This document shows, one piece after another, positions 41,768-50,333 of a DNA stretch of 64,000 bases. This stretch comes from Comamonadaceae bacterium (GTDB lineage: Bacteria > Pseudomonadota > Gammaproteobacteria > Burkholderiales > Burkholderiaceae_C). The notes under the pieces were generated by a model. The model was not told where the DNA came from and searched no databases. It worked only from the letters and a program-made list of their open reading frames with translations. The DNA is taken from contig JAIXSQ010000018.1 of NCBI GenBank assembly GCA_027484575.1, forward strand, positions 286,700-350,699, in the 5' to 3' direction. The translations under genes were made by a program, and so were the position numbers. Every line of letters begins with the position of its first letter. The stretch's first letter is position 1.

Positions 41768-43096
41768 ATGCAAGGTCCCACCGTCGTCCCCGTCCTGGCC
41801 GCGACCGCGGCTGCCGTGCTGCTGGCCTGGGGCAGCGGCGTCGTCGCGCAGGACGCACCGCCGGGGGTCGGGCCGAACCCGCAGCTGCCCGCGCCCGCCG
41901 ACAAGCTGGTCCCCACGATCGACATCGCGCCGGCCGTGGGCTGGCCGCAGGGCGCCACGCCCACGGCCCCGGCGGGCTTCAAGGTGACGGCGCTGGCCCG
42001 TGGGCTGGAACATCCGCGCTGGGTCTACCTGCTGCCCAACGGCGACGTGCTGGTGGCCGAGGCCAACCGGCCGGCCCCCGAGGACGGGCAGACCGACAGG
42101 ATGGCCCAGGGCATCCGCGGCAAGGTGCAGTCCGCGGTGATGAAGCGCGCCGGGGCCGGGGTGCCCAGCCCCGACCGCATCGTGCTGCTGCGCGACACCG
42201 ACGGCGACGGCGTGGCCGACCAGAAGCACGTCTTCCTGGAGCAACTGGTGTCGCCCATCGGCATGGCGCTGGTGGGCGACACGCTGTACATCGCCAATGC
42301 CGACGCGGTGGTGAAGGTGCCGTACCGCACCGGCCAGACCGAGATCCGGCAGGTGCCGCAGAAGGTCACCGACCTGCCCGCCGGCGCCAACCACCACTGG
42401 GTCAAGAACATCCTGGCCACGCCCGACGGCAGGAAGCTCTACGCGAGCGTGGGCTCCAACAGCAACGTGGGCGACAACGGCCTGGCCTCCGAGGAGGGCC
42501 GCGCCGCGATCTGGGAGATCGACCTGGCCAGCGGCAGCAAGCGCCTGTACGCCACCGGCCTGCGCAACCCCAACGGCATGGCCTGGGAGCCGCAGTCGCG
42601 CCAGCTGTGGACGGTGGTCAACGAGCGCGACGAGCTGGGCAACGACCTGGTGCCGGACTACCTCACCTCGGTCAAGGACGGCGCGTTCTACGGCTGGCCC
42701 TGGAGCTACTGGGGCCAGCACGTGGACAAGCGGGTGGCGCCGAATCCGCAGATGGTGACCAAGGCGATCCCGCCCGACTACGGCCTGGGCTCGCATGTCG
42801 CGCCGCTGGGCCTGGCCTTCGCCGACAACAAGCTGCCCGGCCCCTGGGCCAGCGGCGCCTTCATCGGCGAGCACGGCTCGTGGAACCGCAAGCCGCCGGC
42901 CGGCTACAAGGTCGTGTTCGTGCCGTTCGCCGGGGGCAAGCCCGCGGGCCTGCCGCAGGACTTCCTCACCGGCTTCCTGGACGGCGAGGGCAAGGCGCGC
43001 GGGCGCCCGGTGGGCGTGGCCGTCGATGCCCGGGGCGGCGTGCTGGTGGCCGACGACGTGGGCAACGCGGTCTGGCGCGTGGCGCCGGGGTCGTGA
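41768..43096 (+). CDS. PQQ-dependent sugar dehydrogenase-like beta-propeller (sorbosone dehydrogenase family)
   Basis: A 442-residue protein with an N-terminal signal segment (VVPVLAATAAAVLLAWGS). The Gdh/sorbosone-dehydrogenase propeller features are GLEHPRWVYLLPNGDVLVAE, HWVKNILATPDGRKLYASVG (active-site region), GLRNPNGMAW and EHGSWNRKP. The family oxidises soluble sugars with pyrroloquinoline quinone, and periplasmic location fits the signal. ATG at 41768 is chosen; the frame upstream is low-complexity arginine/proline sequence. It stands alone on the plus strand, close to a divergent gene and before a LysR gene. Confidence 0.85.
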   Translation: MQGPTVVPVLAATAAAVLLAWGSGVVAQDAPPGVGPNPQLPAPADKLVPTIDIAPAVGWPQGATPTAPAGFKVTALARGLEHPRWVYLLPNGDVLVAEANRPAPEDGQTDRMAQGIRGKVQSAVMKRAGAGVPSPDRIVLLRDTDGDGVADQKHVFLEQLVSPIGMALVGDTLYIANADAVVKVPYRTGQTEIRQVPQKVTDLPAGANHHWVKNILATPDGRKLYASVGSNSNVGDNGLASEEGRAAIWEIDLASGSKRLYATGLRNPNGMAWEPQSRQLWTVVNERDELGNDLVPDYLTSVKDGAFYGWPWSYWGQHVDKRVAPNPQMVTKAIPPDYGLGSHVAPLGLAFADNKLPGPWASGAFIGEHGSWNRKPPAGYKVVFVPFAGGKPAGLPQDFLTGFLDGEGKARGRPVGVAVDARGGVLVADDVGNAVWRVAPGS

Positions 43097-43145
43097 GCGG
43101 GCCGACGGCCCAGGGCCGGGGCCGCTGGATGTGACGCCGGCCTCC

Positions 43146-44111
43146 TCAGGCCGACGACGTCACGGCAGCCACCTGCTCGCGCAGCCAGACATGCGCCGGG
43201 TCGTGGTCGTTGCGCCGGTGCCAGACGGCGCGCGTGGTGCTGGGGCTCGCGCGGTAGGGCGGCTGGCGCTGCACCAGCCCGCCGTCGGCCGTCAGCGCGG
43301 CGGCCAGTGAGCCTGGCACGATCGACAGCATCTCGCTGTCGCGCAGCAGCGCCGGGATGGCCAGCGCATGCGGCACGGTCGCGCGCACCCGTGCCAGGTG
43401 CGCCTTGTCGCCCAGCGCTTCCTGGAGCGCGTGGCGGTCGAACATCTCCGACTGGCGCGCGAGCCCGCGCTCGAGGATGAAGCCGTCCACCGCGCCTTCC
43501 TCCTGCCCGCCCACCGAAATGGTGACCAGCGGGTACTTCGTGAGGTCGGCCAGCGTGAGCCGGCGGCCCGAGGCGGGGTGGCCCTTGCGCATCAGGATCG
43601 CCTCGCCCTGCTCGATCAGCGTGCGCGAGTTCAGGCGCGCTGGAATCTGCGAAAAGATGCCGATGGCCAGGTCGATGCGGCCAAGGTCGATCTGCTCGGC
43701 CAGATCGAGCCGGGTCGACGGCCGGATGACCAGGTCCACGCCCGGTGCCAGCGCGTCCAGCTGCCTTGCCAGCGGCGCGACGATGACGGCGGTGACGTGG
43801 TCGTTGGCGGCGATCGTGAACCGGCGGCGCGAGCCGGCGGGATCGAACACCTCGGGCGCCAGCGTGGCGTCGATGCGGCGCAGTGCATCGCGCAGCACCG
43901 GCGCCATCTCGATGGCACGCGCGGTGGGCACCAGGCCCCGTCCGGTGCGCAGAAACAGCTCGTCGCCCACCAGCCCGCGCAGCCGCGTGAGCGCATGGCT
44001 GACGGCCGACTGGCTCAGGCTCAGGCGCCGGCCGGCCAGCACGAGGCTGCGGTCCTCGTAGACGGCCTCGAAGACCTTCAGCAGGTTCAGGTCCATCCGT
44101 CCGATGCTCAT
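43146..44111 (-). CDS. LysR-type regulator, NahR/NodD-like (PnbR-like)
   Basis: A 321-residue LTTR of the NahR/NagR/NodD type: DLNLLKVFEAVYEDRSLVLA at the N-terminus, SLSQSAVSHALTRLRGLVGD, ELFLRTGRGLVPTARAIEM, and the C-terminal WHRRNDHDPAHVWLREQV, which resembles the end of NahR. These regulators typically respond to aromatic acids. It is divergent from a Bug protein and the 4-hydroxylaminobenzoate lyase and nitroreductase genes, matching a pnbR role for 4-nitrobenzoate. ATG at 44111 is preferred over 44141. Confidence 0.9.
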   Translation of the reverse strand: MSIGRMDLNLLKVFEAVYEDRSLVLAGRRLSLSQSAVSHALTRLRGLVGDELFLRTGRGLVPTARAIEMAPVLRDALRRIDATLAPEVFDPAGSRRRFTIAANDHVTAVIVAPLARQLDALAPGVDLVIRPSTRLDLAEQIDLGRIDLAIGIFSQIPARLNSRTLIEQGEAILMRKGHPASGRRLTLADLTKYPLVTISVGGQEEGAVDGFILERGLARQSEMFDRHALQEALGDKAHLARVRATVPHALAIPALLRDSEMLSIVPGSLAAALTADGGLVQRQPPYRASPSTTRAVWHRRNDHDPAHVWLREQVAAVTSSA

Positions 44112-44135
44112 TGCGGGGTCTCCGAGTTGAATGCA

Positions 44136-44148
44136 GTGCATTCTGCAC
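44136..44148. promoter_or_regulatory. Candidate LysR operator
   Basis: Perfect dyad GTGCA-TTC-TGCAC in the 114-base divergent promoter, 25 bases upstream of the LysR start and 77 bases upstream of the Bug gene. The surrounding bases (TGCA on both sides) extend it imperfectly. Only sequence symmetry supports it. Confidence 0.45.
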
Positions 44149-44225
44149 TTGCAGAGACATCAGTTTTCTTCAAGTCGTGCGGCGACGATCATCCGCCCAC
44201 CTTCACCGCCGCACGAAAGCCACGC

Positions 44226-45212
44226 ATGGACGCCTGCACCCGCCGTTCCTTCACTCGACTGGCCTTGGCCATGGCCGCCTCGGGGTCCCTGCCCGCGGCC
44301 TTCGCGCAGGTGGGCGGCTCCAACGGCCGCCTGGTGGTCGGCTATCCCGCGGGCGGCACCCTGGACACGACGGCGCGCCAGCTCACCGAGGCCTGGCGCC
44401 GGCAGGGCCGGCAGTTCATCGTCGACAACCGGGTCGGCGCCGCGGGTCGGATCGCCAACGGCCAGCTCAAGCGCGAGAAGCCCGATGGCAGCACGCTGCT
44501 GTGCACGCACGCGTCGGCGCTGACCATCTTCCCGCACGTCTATGCGCGGCTGCAGTACGACCCCGCGGCGGACTTCGTGCCTGTCTCCCCGATGGTGGCC
44601 GTGACCTGCGCCTTCGCCGTGAGCAGCGCGGTGCCCGCCAGCGTGCGCACCCTGCAGGATTACGCGGCCTGGGTGCGCGCCACGCCGGGCGGTGCGACCT
44701 ACGCCTCGCCGGCTGCCGGCTCGATGGCGCACTTCCTGGGCTACCAGCTGTCCGAGGCCGCCGGCCTGAAGCTGCAGCACGTGGGCTACCGCGGCTCGGC
44801 GCCGGCCATGCAGGACCTGATGGGCGGCCAGATCCCGGCCTACTTCGGCTTCGTTGCCGACTTCCTGCCCTACCTGCAGTCGGGGCGCGTGCGCATCCTG
44901 GGCGTGGCGGCCGAGCGGCGCTCGCCGTTCCTGGCCGGCATCCCCACCTTCGCCGAGCAGGGCTACGCAAGGATCCTGGGCGGCGAGACGTACGGCGTGT
45001 TCGCGCCGCCCGGCACGCCGGAGGCGGCGGTGCGCGCGCTGCACGAATCGATGGTGTTGGCGAGCAAGGATCCTGCGCTGCGCGCCGCCTTCGAGCAGGT
45101 GGGGCTGGAGCCCTACACGCAGGCGCCCGCCGACTATGCACGCCAGATCCAGCAGGAGCGCGAAGCCTGGGGCCCGGTGGTGCGCGCCTCGGGCTTCCGC
45201 TCGGAGGAGTGA
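44226..45212 (+). CDS. Bug/TctC-type binding protein linked to nitroaromatic genes
   Basis: A 328-residue periplasmic protein with a signal peptide (MDACTRRSFTRLALAMAASG, probable cut after AFA-QV). Family markers are RLVVGYPAGGTLDTTARQL, FIVDNRVGAAGRIA and HVGYRGSAPAMQDLMGGQ. As first gene of the divergent operon it may bind 4-nitrobenzoate or a related aromatic acid. No TctAB genes are present. It is followed by a GGAGGAG ribosome site for the lyase gene. Confidence 0.9.
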   Translation: MDACTRRSFTRLALAMAASGSLPAAFAQVGGSNGRLVVGYPAGGTLDTTARQLTEAWRRQGRQFIVDNRVGAAGRIANGQLKREKPDGSTLLCTHASALTIFPHVYARLQYDPAADFVPVSPMVAVTCAFAVSSAVPASVRTLQDYAAWVRATPGGATYASPAAGSMAHFLGYQLSEAAGLKLQHVGYRGSAPAMQDLMGGQIPAYFGFVADFLPYLQSGRVRILGVAAERRSPFLAGIPTFAEQGYARILGGETYGVFAPPGTPEAAVRALHESMVLASKDPALRAAFEQVGLEPYTQAPADYARQIQQEREAWGPVVRASGFRSEE

Positions 45213-45214
45213 GC

Positions 45215-45754
45215 ATGGTGGCCGACGCCCCTGAGCGCGCCGCGCTGCTCGCCCGCGCGATCCCGTTCCTCGACGAGGTCAAGGACATGACCGCCGGCAC
45301 CGAGGTGGAGCGCTGGCTGAACGCGCGCCACGGACCCGGCAGCGCGCTGTACGAGGACCTCGCCCGGCTGGTGCGCCGCGGGGTCGAGGACGGCTGGGCT
45401 GCCAACGTGGAACTGGATGGCCCGGTGTACCGGCGCAGCCGCATCGCCGAGCCCTCGGCGCAGACGCACCACTTCAGCATCACGGCCGTGTACATGGACA
45501 GCCGCGGCAACCGGCAGGGCAACCCTGGGGATGCCTACCGGGGCCAGTACCACGCGCATCCCTACGGCGAGTTCAACATGGTGGTGCCGCTCACGCCGGG
45601 CGCCGCGCTGAACGGGCCGAACGGCTGGTGCTCCGGGGGCTGGACGGCCCCCGGGCCGGGCAGCCACCACTACCCCGAGACGCGGGGCGGTGCGGTGATC
45701 GCGTTGTTCTTCCTGCCGGCCGGGCGCATCGCCTACCATCCGGCGCCCGAATGA
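45215..45754 (+). CDS. pnbB: 4-hydroxylaminobenzoate lyase-like protein (DUF4863)
   Basis: A 179-residue soluble protein with the DUF4863 features VKDMTAGTEVERWLN, HHFSITAVYMDSRGNRQG and YHAHPYGEFNMVVPL. In 4-nitrobenzoate pathways PnbB converts 4-hydroxylaminobenzoate to protocatechuate and ammonia. Two facts support this call: the next gene, overlapping by four bases, encodes a nitroreductase of the kind that makes 4-hydroxylaminobenzoate, and a LysR regulator is divergent. It has a strong ribosome site. Identity is by family recall and context, not by alignment here. Confidence 0.72.
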   Translation: MVADAPERAALLARAIPFLDEVKDMTAGTEVERWLNARHGPGSALYEDLARLVRRGVEDGWAANVELDGPVYRRSRIAEPSAQTHHFSITAVYMDSRGNRQGNPGDAYRGQYHAHPYGEFNMVVPLTPGAALNGPNGWCSGGWTAPGPGSHHYPETRGGAVIALFFLPAGRIAYHPAPE

Positions 45755-46461
45755 CAGCGACCGGCATGCCCACGACCGAGCACCCGCCACACGACACTGC
45801 CGCCTGCATCGACGGCGTGCTGCGCGCGCGACGCTCGGTGCGCGCGTACCGGCCCGATCCCGTCCCGCTGGACACCGTGCGGGACATCCTGCACGCCGCG
45901 TCCTCGGCGCCCAGCAACTCGAACACGCAGCCCTGGCGGGTGCACGTGCTGCTGGGCGAGCGCAAGCAGGCGCTGTCGCGGGCCGTGGCGGCCGCCTTCG
46001 AGGACGGGAGCCTGCCAGCCTCGACCCACTTCCCGGACCCGCTGCCGGCAGTGTTCGGCGAGCGCCAGGCCGAGTTCGCGCGCCGCTACTACGACGGCCT
46101 GGGCATCGCGCGCGACGACGCGCCGGCACGGGCCAGGCAGACCCTGCGCAACTTCCATTTCTTCGATGCGCCGGTGGGGCTGGTCTTCACCATCGATGCG
46201 CGCCTGACGCGCCACAGCTGGCTGGACCTGGGGCTGTTCGTGCAGAGCGTGATGCTGGCCGCCCGGGCCCGTGGTCTGGACACCTGCCCGCAGGTGTCCT
46301 TCGCGCGGTTCCACCCGGTCATCGCCGAGCGGCTGGCGCTGTCCGCGGACGAACTCGTCGCCTGCGGCATGTCGCTGGGGATCGCCGACCACGAGGCACC
46401 GGTGAACCAGGTCTCGACGCCGCGCCAGTCGCTGGACGCCTTCGTCCGGGTGCACGACTGA
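45751..46461 (+). CDS. pnbA: Nitroreductase (NfnB/PnbA-like)
   Basis: A 236-residue FMN nitroreductase with the N-terminal signature LRARRSVRAYRPDPVPLDTV and the FMN contact SSAPSNSNTQPWRVHVL. The middle region (FARRYYDGLG, LRNFHFFDAPVGLVF) fits aromatic nitroreductases, and GMSLGIADHEAPVNQ near the C-terminus is typical. It should reduce a nitroaromatic acid to the hydroxylamine. It is coupled to the upstream lyase gene by an ATGA overlap. Confidence 0.85.
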   Translation: MTATGMPTTEHPPHDTAACIDGVLRARRSVRAYRPDPVPLDTVRDILHAASSAPSNSNTQPWRVHVLLGERKQALSRAVAAAFEDGSLPASTHFPDPLPAVFGERQAEFARRYYDGLGIARDDAPARARQTLRNFHFFDAPVGLVFTIDARLTRHSWLDLGLFVQSVMLAARARGLDTCPQVSFARFHPVIAERLALSADELVACGMSLGIADHEAPVNQVSTPRQSLDAFVRVHD

Positions 46462-46522
46462 CCCCGGCGGCGCGCAGGCCCCCTCAGCCGGGGACCTGCG
46501 GCAGGCTGCGCCCCGGACGCGC

Positions 46523-48082
46523 TCAGGCCATCGCCAGCTTGAACTCGCGCACCGTCTCCACCAGCCGGGTGGCCTGGCGGTCCAGCGACCCCGCCGCGGC
46601 GGCGCTCTGCTCGACCAGCGCGGCGTTCTGCTGCGTGACGGTGTCCAGCAGGACCACCGCCTCGCCGACCTGTTGGATGCCCTCGGACTGGCTGCGGGTG
46701 GCCGAGCCGATCTGGGCGATCAGGCCGTTGACCTCGGCCACCTGTTGCACGATCTCGCCCATGGTGCGGCCGGCCACCGCCACCTGCTCGGTGCCGGCCT
46801 CGACCTTGTCGCGGCTCTCGGCGATCAGGGCGCCGATCTGCTGCGTGGCGTCGGAGCTGCGCTGCGCCAGCTGGCGCACCTCGGCCGCGACGACCGCGAA
46901 GCCGCGGCCCTGCTCGCCGGCACGGGCGGCCTCGACGGCGGCGTTGAGCGCCAGGATGTTGGTCTGGAAGGCGATGCCTTCGATGATCGAGGTGATCTCC
47001 GAGATCCGGCGGCTGGACTGCGCGATGTCGCCCATGGTGGCCACCACGGTGCCCACCACCTCGCCGCCGCGCGTGGCCACCTGCATCGCGGTGGAGGCCA
47101 GGGTGGTCGCCTGCTCGGCCCGCTGCGCGGTGTCCTGCACCGTCTGGCGCAGCTGCTGCATCGACGCGTTGGTCTCCTGCAGGCTCGAGGCCTGCTGCTC
47201 GGTGCGCTGGCTCAGGTCGGTGTTGCCGGCGGCGATCTGGCGGCTGCCGGTGGCGATCGAGTCGGTGCTCTCGCGCACGGTGCCGACGATGCGGCGCAGG
47301 CTGCCGGTCATGGCCTGCAGGGCTTCCAGCAGGCGGCCCGTCTCGTCGTTGCGGCTCGCGGCGACGTCCTTGCGCAGGTCGCCCGCGGCCACCGACTGGG
47401 CCACCTCGACGGCGCTGTTGATCGGGCCGGTGATCGACCGGGTGACGCCCCAGCCGGCCAGCACGGCCGCCAGGATGGCCAGCGCGCTGAGCGACAGCAG
47501 CAGCACCACGTCGCGCTGGAAGTCCGCATGCGAGGCGGCGATGCGCTCGCCCGCCTTGCGCCGCGCCAGCTCCGCGAAGCTGTCGGTGCTCTGCACCAGG
47601 CGCGCCAGCAGCGGGCGGCACTTGGCGTTCATGTCGGCGATGGCCTCCCCGGTCTTGCGGTCCAGCGCCAGGCCGACGATGGCCAGGGCGACGGGGCCGT
47701 ACTGCTGCTCGACCTCGACGATCTTGGCGATGGCGGCGCGCTCGTCGTCCTCGACGGCCGGCGAGGCGGCCAGCTCCCGCAGCTTGGCCAGCCGGTCCTG
47801 CACCTGGCCGTGCGCCTTGCGCACCAGGGCCGTCTCGCTGGCCATGTCCTCGGCGGCGGTCACGAGCACGAGGTTGCGGGCGGAGATCGCGCGCATGTCC
47901 ACCGCCTTGCGCAGCTCGCCGGCGACCTGCGCGCGTTCGTCGATGCCGTCGACGAAGTCCTGGAACCGGGTGTCGGCTGCACCGGTCGAGCGCAGGGCGA
48001 GCAGGCTGACGATGGCCACCAACGCCGCCAGGGCGAGGAAGGTGAGCATGAGACGCGCGCCGATGGAGCTGAAGCGTTGCAT
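46523..48082 (-). CDS. Methyl-accepting chemotaxis protein
   Basis: A 519-residue transmembrane chemoreceptor: membrane segment 1 at about 9-31, a 4-helix-bundle ligand domain (about 35-190), membrane segment 2 at 191-212, HAMP domain to about 266, and a coiled-coil signalling domain with the tip IAFQTNILALNAAVEAARAG (371-390) and QGRGFAVVAAEVRQLA. No CheR-binding pentapeptide is seen at the C-terminus. The sensed ligand is unknown. It is monocistronic, next to the nitroaromatic genes but not in their operon. Confidence 0.95.
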   Translation of the reverse strand: MQRFSSIGARLMLTFLALAALVAIVSLLALRSTGAADTRFQDFVDGIDERAQVAGELRKAVDMRAISARNLVLVTAAEDMASETALVRKAHGQVQDRLAKLRELAASPAVEDDERAAIAKIVEVEQQYGPVALAIVGLALDRKTGEAIADMNAKCRPLLARLVQSTDSFAELARRKAGERIAASHADFQRDVVLLLSLSALAILAAVLAGWGVTRSITGPINSAVEVAQSVAAGDLRKDVAASRNDETGRLLEALQAMTGSLRRIVGTVRESTDSIATGSRQIAAGNTDLSQRTEQQASSLQETNASMQQLRQTVQDTAQRAEQATTLASTAMQVATRGGEVVGTVVATMGDIAQSSRRISEITSIIEGIAFQTNILALNAAVEAARAGEQGRGFAVVAAEVRQLAQRSSDATQQIGALIAESRDKVEAGTEQVAVAGRTMGEIVQQVAEVNGLIAQIGSATRSQSEGIQQVGEAVVLLDTVTQQNAALVEQSAAAAGSLDRQATRLVETVREFKLAMA

Positions 48083-48196
48083 GGTGAATGTCCGGTTCGT
48101 GACGATGTGGCGAACCGTAGCGGGGTGGCGCGCGCGCCATGCGGTGATCAGGCGGCCAGAAGTCCTCCTCCTCGCCGCTTCACCCCCGCCCGGGCC

Positions 48197-49471
48197 TCAG
48201 CGGGGAGCGCCGGCCAAGGCCAGGCGCACGGCCGTGGCGACGGTGCCCGTCGTGGCGCCGGCCGGCGGTGAGGCGCCGCCTGCGGCCGGACCGGCCCCGG
48301 CCACCAGCACCGGGCTGCCGAGGTAGGGCGAGGTGGAGACGTCGTAGGGCACCGGCCCGCCTGTGCCGGTGGCGGTGCCGGTGCCGGTGCGCAGGTAGTT
48401 CCCGCGCCCGGCGTCGGCGGCCAGCACGTCGCCGCAGCCGTCCCAGCTGCCGGCCATCAGGTCGCACCGCGTGGCGACGTGGGGCACGCCCAGCAGGTGG
48501 AAGACCTCGTGCAGCGCCACGAAGTCGAAGTACCCGGGCGTCGCCGTGGGCGAGGCGGCCGAGGGGTTGTCCTGGCAGGGCACCAAGCCGGGCAGGCGGG
48601 CGCGCAGGTACACGACCGCGACCCGGTCCTGCGTCGCGTCGCGCCGCGTCACCAGCGGCGCGTCGGCGCAGGTGCGGTCGTGGGTGCCGTCGTAGAACAC
48701 CAGGTAGATCTTGCCGGTGTCCAGCAGTCCCGACACCCGCAGGTCGGCCTCGATCGCGCTGCGCCGCGCCAGCCCGAAGGCGGCGTACTGGGCATCGGTG
48801 CGCGGCAGGCGGGCGAAGCCGATGTCCAGCTGGCCGCGCCAGGTGTCGTAGACGACCTGGCGCCCGGTCTGCGCCTGCAGCCAGCGGTTACCCGCCTGCA
48901 GGCTGTAGGGCAGCTTGTTCGCCAGGTCCAGGCTGCGGTCCTCGCCGTCGGCTGGCACCAGGTACATCACGTGCACCTGCGCGCCCGGCACGTCGTCGGT
49001 GCGGTCGACGCGGCTGCGCTGCAGGCCCGAGGGGGCGTCCATGCCGACCCCGGCGGTGCCGCCCGTGCCAGCGGGCTGGCCCGGCAGCGCGGGCGTCGCG
49101 GGCGTGACCGGGGTGACCGGCGTCACCGGCGTCACCGGCGTTGCCGGCGTCGTGGGGGTCGTGGGCGTGGCCGGTGTCGCGGGTGTCCCCGGCGTGGTCG
49201 GCTCCGCCGGGGTCGTTGCTGCCGTGCCACCGGGCACCGTGGACGGCGGCCGCACGGGCTCCAGCGCAGCCGTGCTGCCCGAGCCGGTGGCCACCGGGTT
49301 CGTGTTGATCACGGTCGCCGGTGCCGTCACCAGCGCGGGGCCGGCCGCCGCGGCGTCCGGACCGGCCGCGCTGCCGGCGCCACCACCACCGCCACCGCCC
49401 CCGCCGCAGCCCGCCAGCCACAGCGCAGCCACTGCGCACGACCACCCGCCGACCGACCACCGCATCGCCAC
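48197..49471 (-). CDS. Lipoprotein with metzincin-like zinc protease domain
   Basis: A 424-residue protein with a lipoprotein signal (WLAGC, lipid-bearing Cys22) followed by eight glycines, then a Thr-Pro-rich spacer (residues 89-129) and a catalytic-looking domain. The domain carries the full metzincin zinc motif H321-E322-x-x-H325-x-x-G-x-x-H331 (ALHEVFHLLGVPH) and a Met-turn candidate Met339 (CDLMAG). Metzincins are extracellular endopeptidases, and this one should be anchored in the outer membrane or cell surface. Cysteine pairs (268/299, 336/346) may be disulfides. No family name is assigned; the substrate is unknown. Confidence 0.78.
   Translation of the reverse strand: MAMRWSVGGWSCAVAALWLAGCGGGGGGGGGAGSAAGPDAAAAGPALVTAPATVINTNPVATGSGSTAALEPVRPPSTVPGGTAATTPAEPTTPGTPATPATPTTPTTPATPVTPVTPVTPVTPATPALPGQPAGTGGTAGVGMDAPSGLQRSRVDRTDDVPGAQVHVMYLVPADGEDRSLDLANKLPYSLQAGNRWLQAQTGRQVVYDTWRGQLDIGFARLPRTDAQYAAFGLARRSAIEADLRVSGLLDTGKIYLVFYDGTHDRTCADAPLVTRRDATQDRVAVVYLRARLPGLVPCQDNPSAASPTATPGYFDFVALHEVFHLLGVPHVATRCDLMAGSWDGCGDVLAADAGRGNYLRTGTGTATGTGGPVPYDVSTSPYLGSPVLVAGAGPAAGGASPPAGATTGTVATAVRLALAGAPR
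49085..49207. repeat. Short tandem repeat coding for a Thr/Pro spacer
   Basis: Low-complexity coding repeat with a basic unit of about nine bases encoding Thr-Pro-Ala/Val and Thr-Pro-Gly/Thr, covering residues 89-129 of the metzincin-like lipoprotein. The unit ACCGGCGTC or similar recurs many times, so strand-slippage length change between strains is likely. Confidence 0.75.
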
Positions 49472-49553
49472 TCCTTGTGCATGCCAGCGGATCCAGTGTT
49501 GGGTGGCGCGCTGTCACACGGGGCGCACCGGCGGTAACGCCGGCGGCGGAGTG

Positions 49554-50177
49554 TCACCGCCGCAGCGGGACCGCGAAGCCGCGTTGCACGCCCGGCCGCG
49601 CCATCAGCTCGCCGTACCAGCGCGCGACCGCCGGGAAGTCGGCCAAATCCACCTGGTGCCGGGCATGGCGCCACACCCAGCCGAGGATCGCGAAGTCGGC
49701 GATCGACAGGTCGCGGGCGAACCAGCGGCTCTGGCCCAGGTGGCGGTCCATGACGCCGTAGAGCCGGCGCGTCTCGGTGCCGAAGCGCTGCAGGCCGTAG
49801 CGGCGGTCCGCCTCGTCCGGCAGCCCCAGAAAATGGTGCACCTGGCCGGGCATCGGGCCGAAGCCACCGACCTGGAACATCAGCCACTGCAGGACCTCGG
49901 CCTGCTCGGCCAGGCCTGCCGGCCAGAACCTGCCGGTCTTCTGCGCCAGGTACACCAGGATCGCGCCCGACTCGAACAGGCTCAGCGGCCCCTGCGGGCC
50001 GTCGTCGTCCACGATCGCCGGGATCTTGTTGTTCGGGCTGATGCGCAGGAAGTCCTCGTGGAACTGCTCGCCCTGGCCGATGTCGACGACCGTCACGTCG
50101 TAGGCGAGTCCCATTTCCTCCAGCGCGACGCTGATCTTGCGGCCGTTGGGGGTGTCGAAGGCGTACAGATGGATCAT
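49554..50177 (-). CDS. Glutathione S-transferase
   Basis: A 207-residue GST with an N-terminal thioredoxin-like domain (IHLYAFDTPNGRKISVALEE, NNKIPAIVDDDG with the cis-proline, LFESGAILVYLAQKTG with the glutathione-contacting Glu-Ser) and an all-helical C-terminal domain. It is most like the YfcG/YghU or nucleophile-type GST groups of proteobacteria. No neighbouring pathway is evident; it lies between the metzincin-like gene and a divergent YihY gene. Confidence 0.93.
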   Translation of the reverse strand: MIHLYAFDTPNGRKISVALEEMGLAYDVTVVDIGQGEQFHEDFLRISPNNKIPAIVDDDGPQGPLSLFESGAILVYLAQKTGRFWPAGLAEQAEVLQWLMFQVGGFGPMPGQVHHFLGLPDEADRRYGLQRFGTETRRLYGVMDRHLGQSRWFARDLSIADFAILGWVWRHARHQVDLADFPAVARWYGELMARPGVQRGFAVPLRR

Positions 50178-50333
50178 GGCCGCCGATTCTGCGGGTTCCC
50201 GCGGATGGCGGCAGGCTGCCCGACAAGCTCAGGTGCCCGCGTCCGACGGGGCGGCCCAGCCGGTGCTGGCCACGATGGCATCTCCCCCGAATCGCGTGAA
50301 GGACACCGAGATGCACGCCACTGCACCTCCCCC

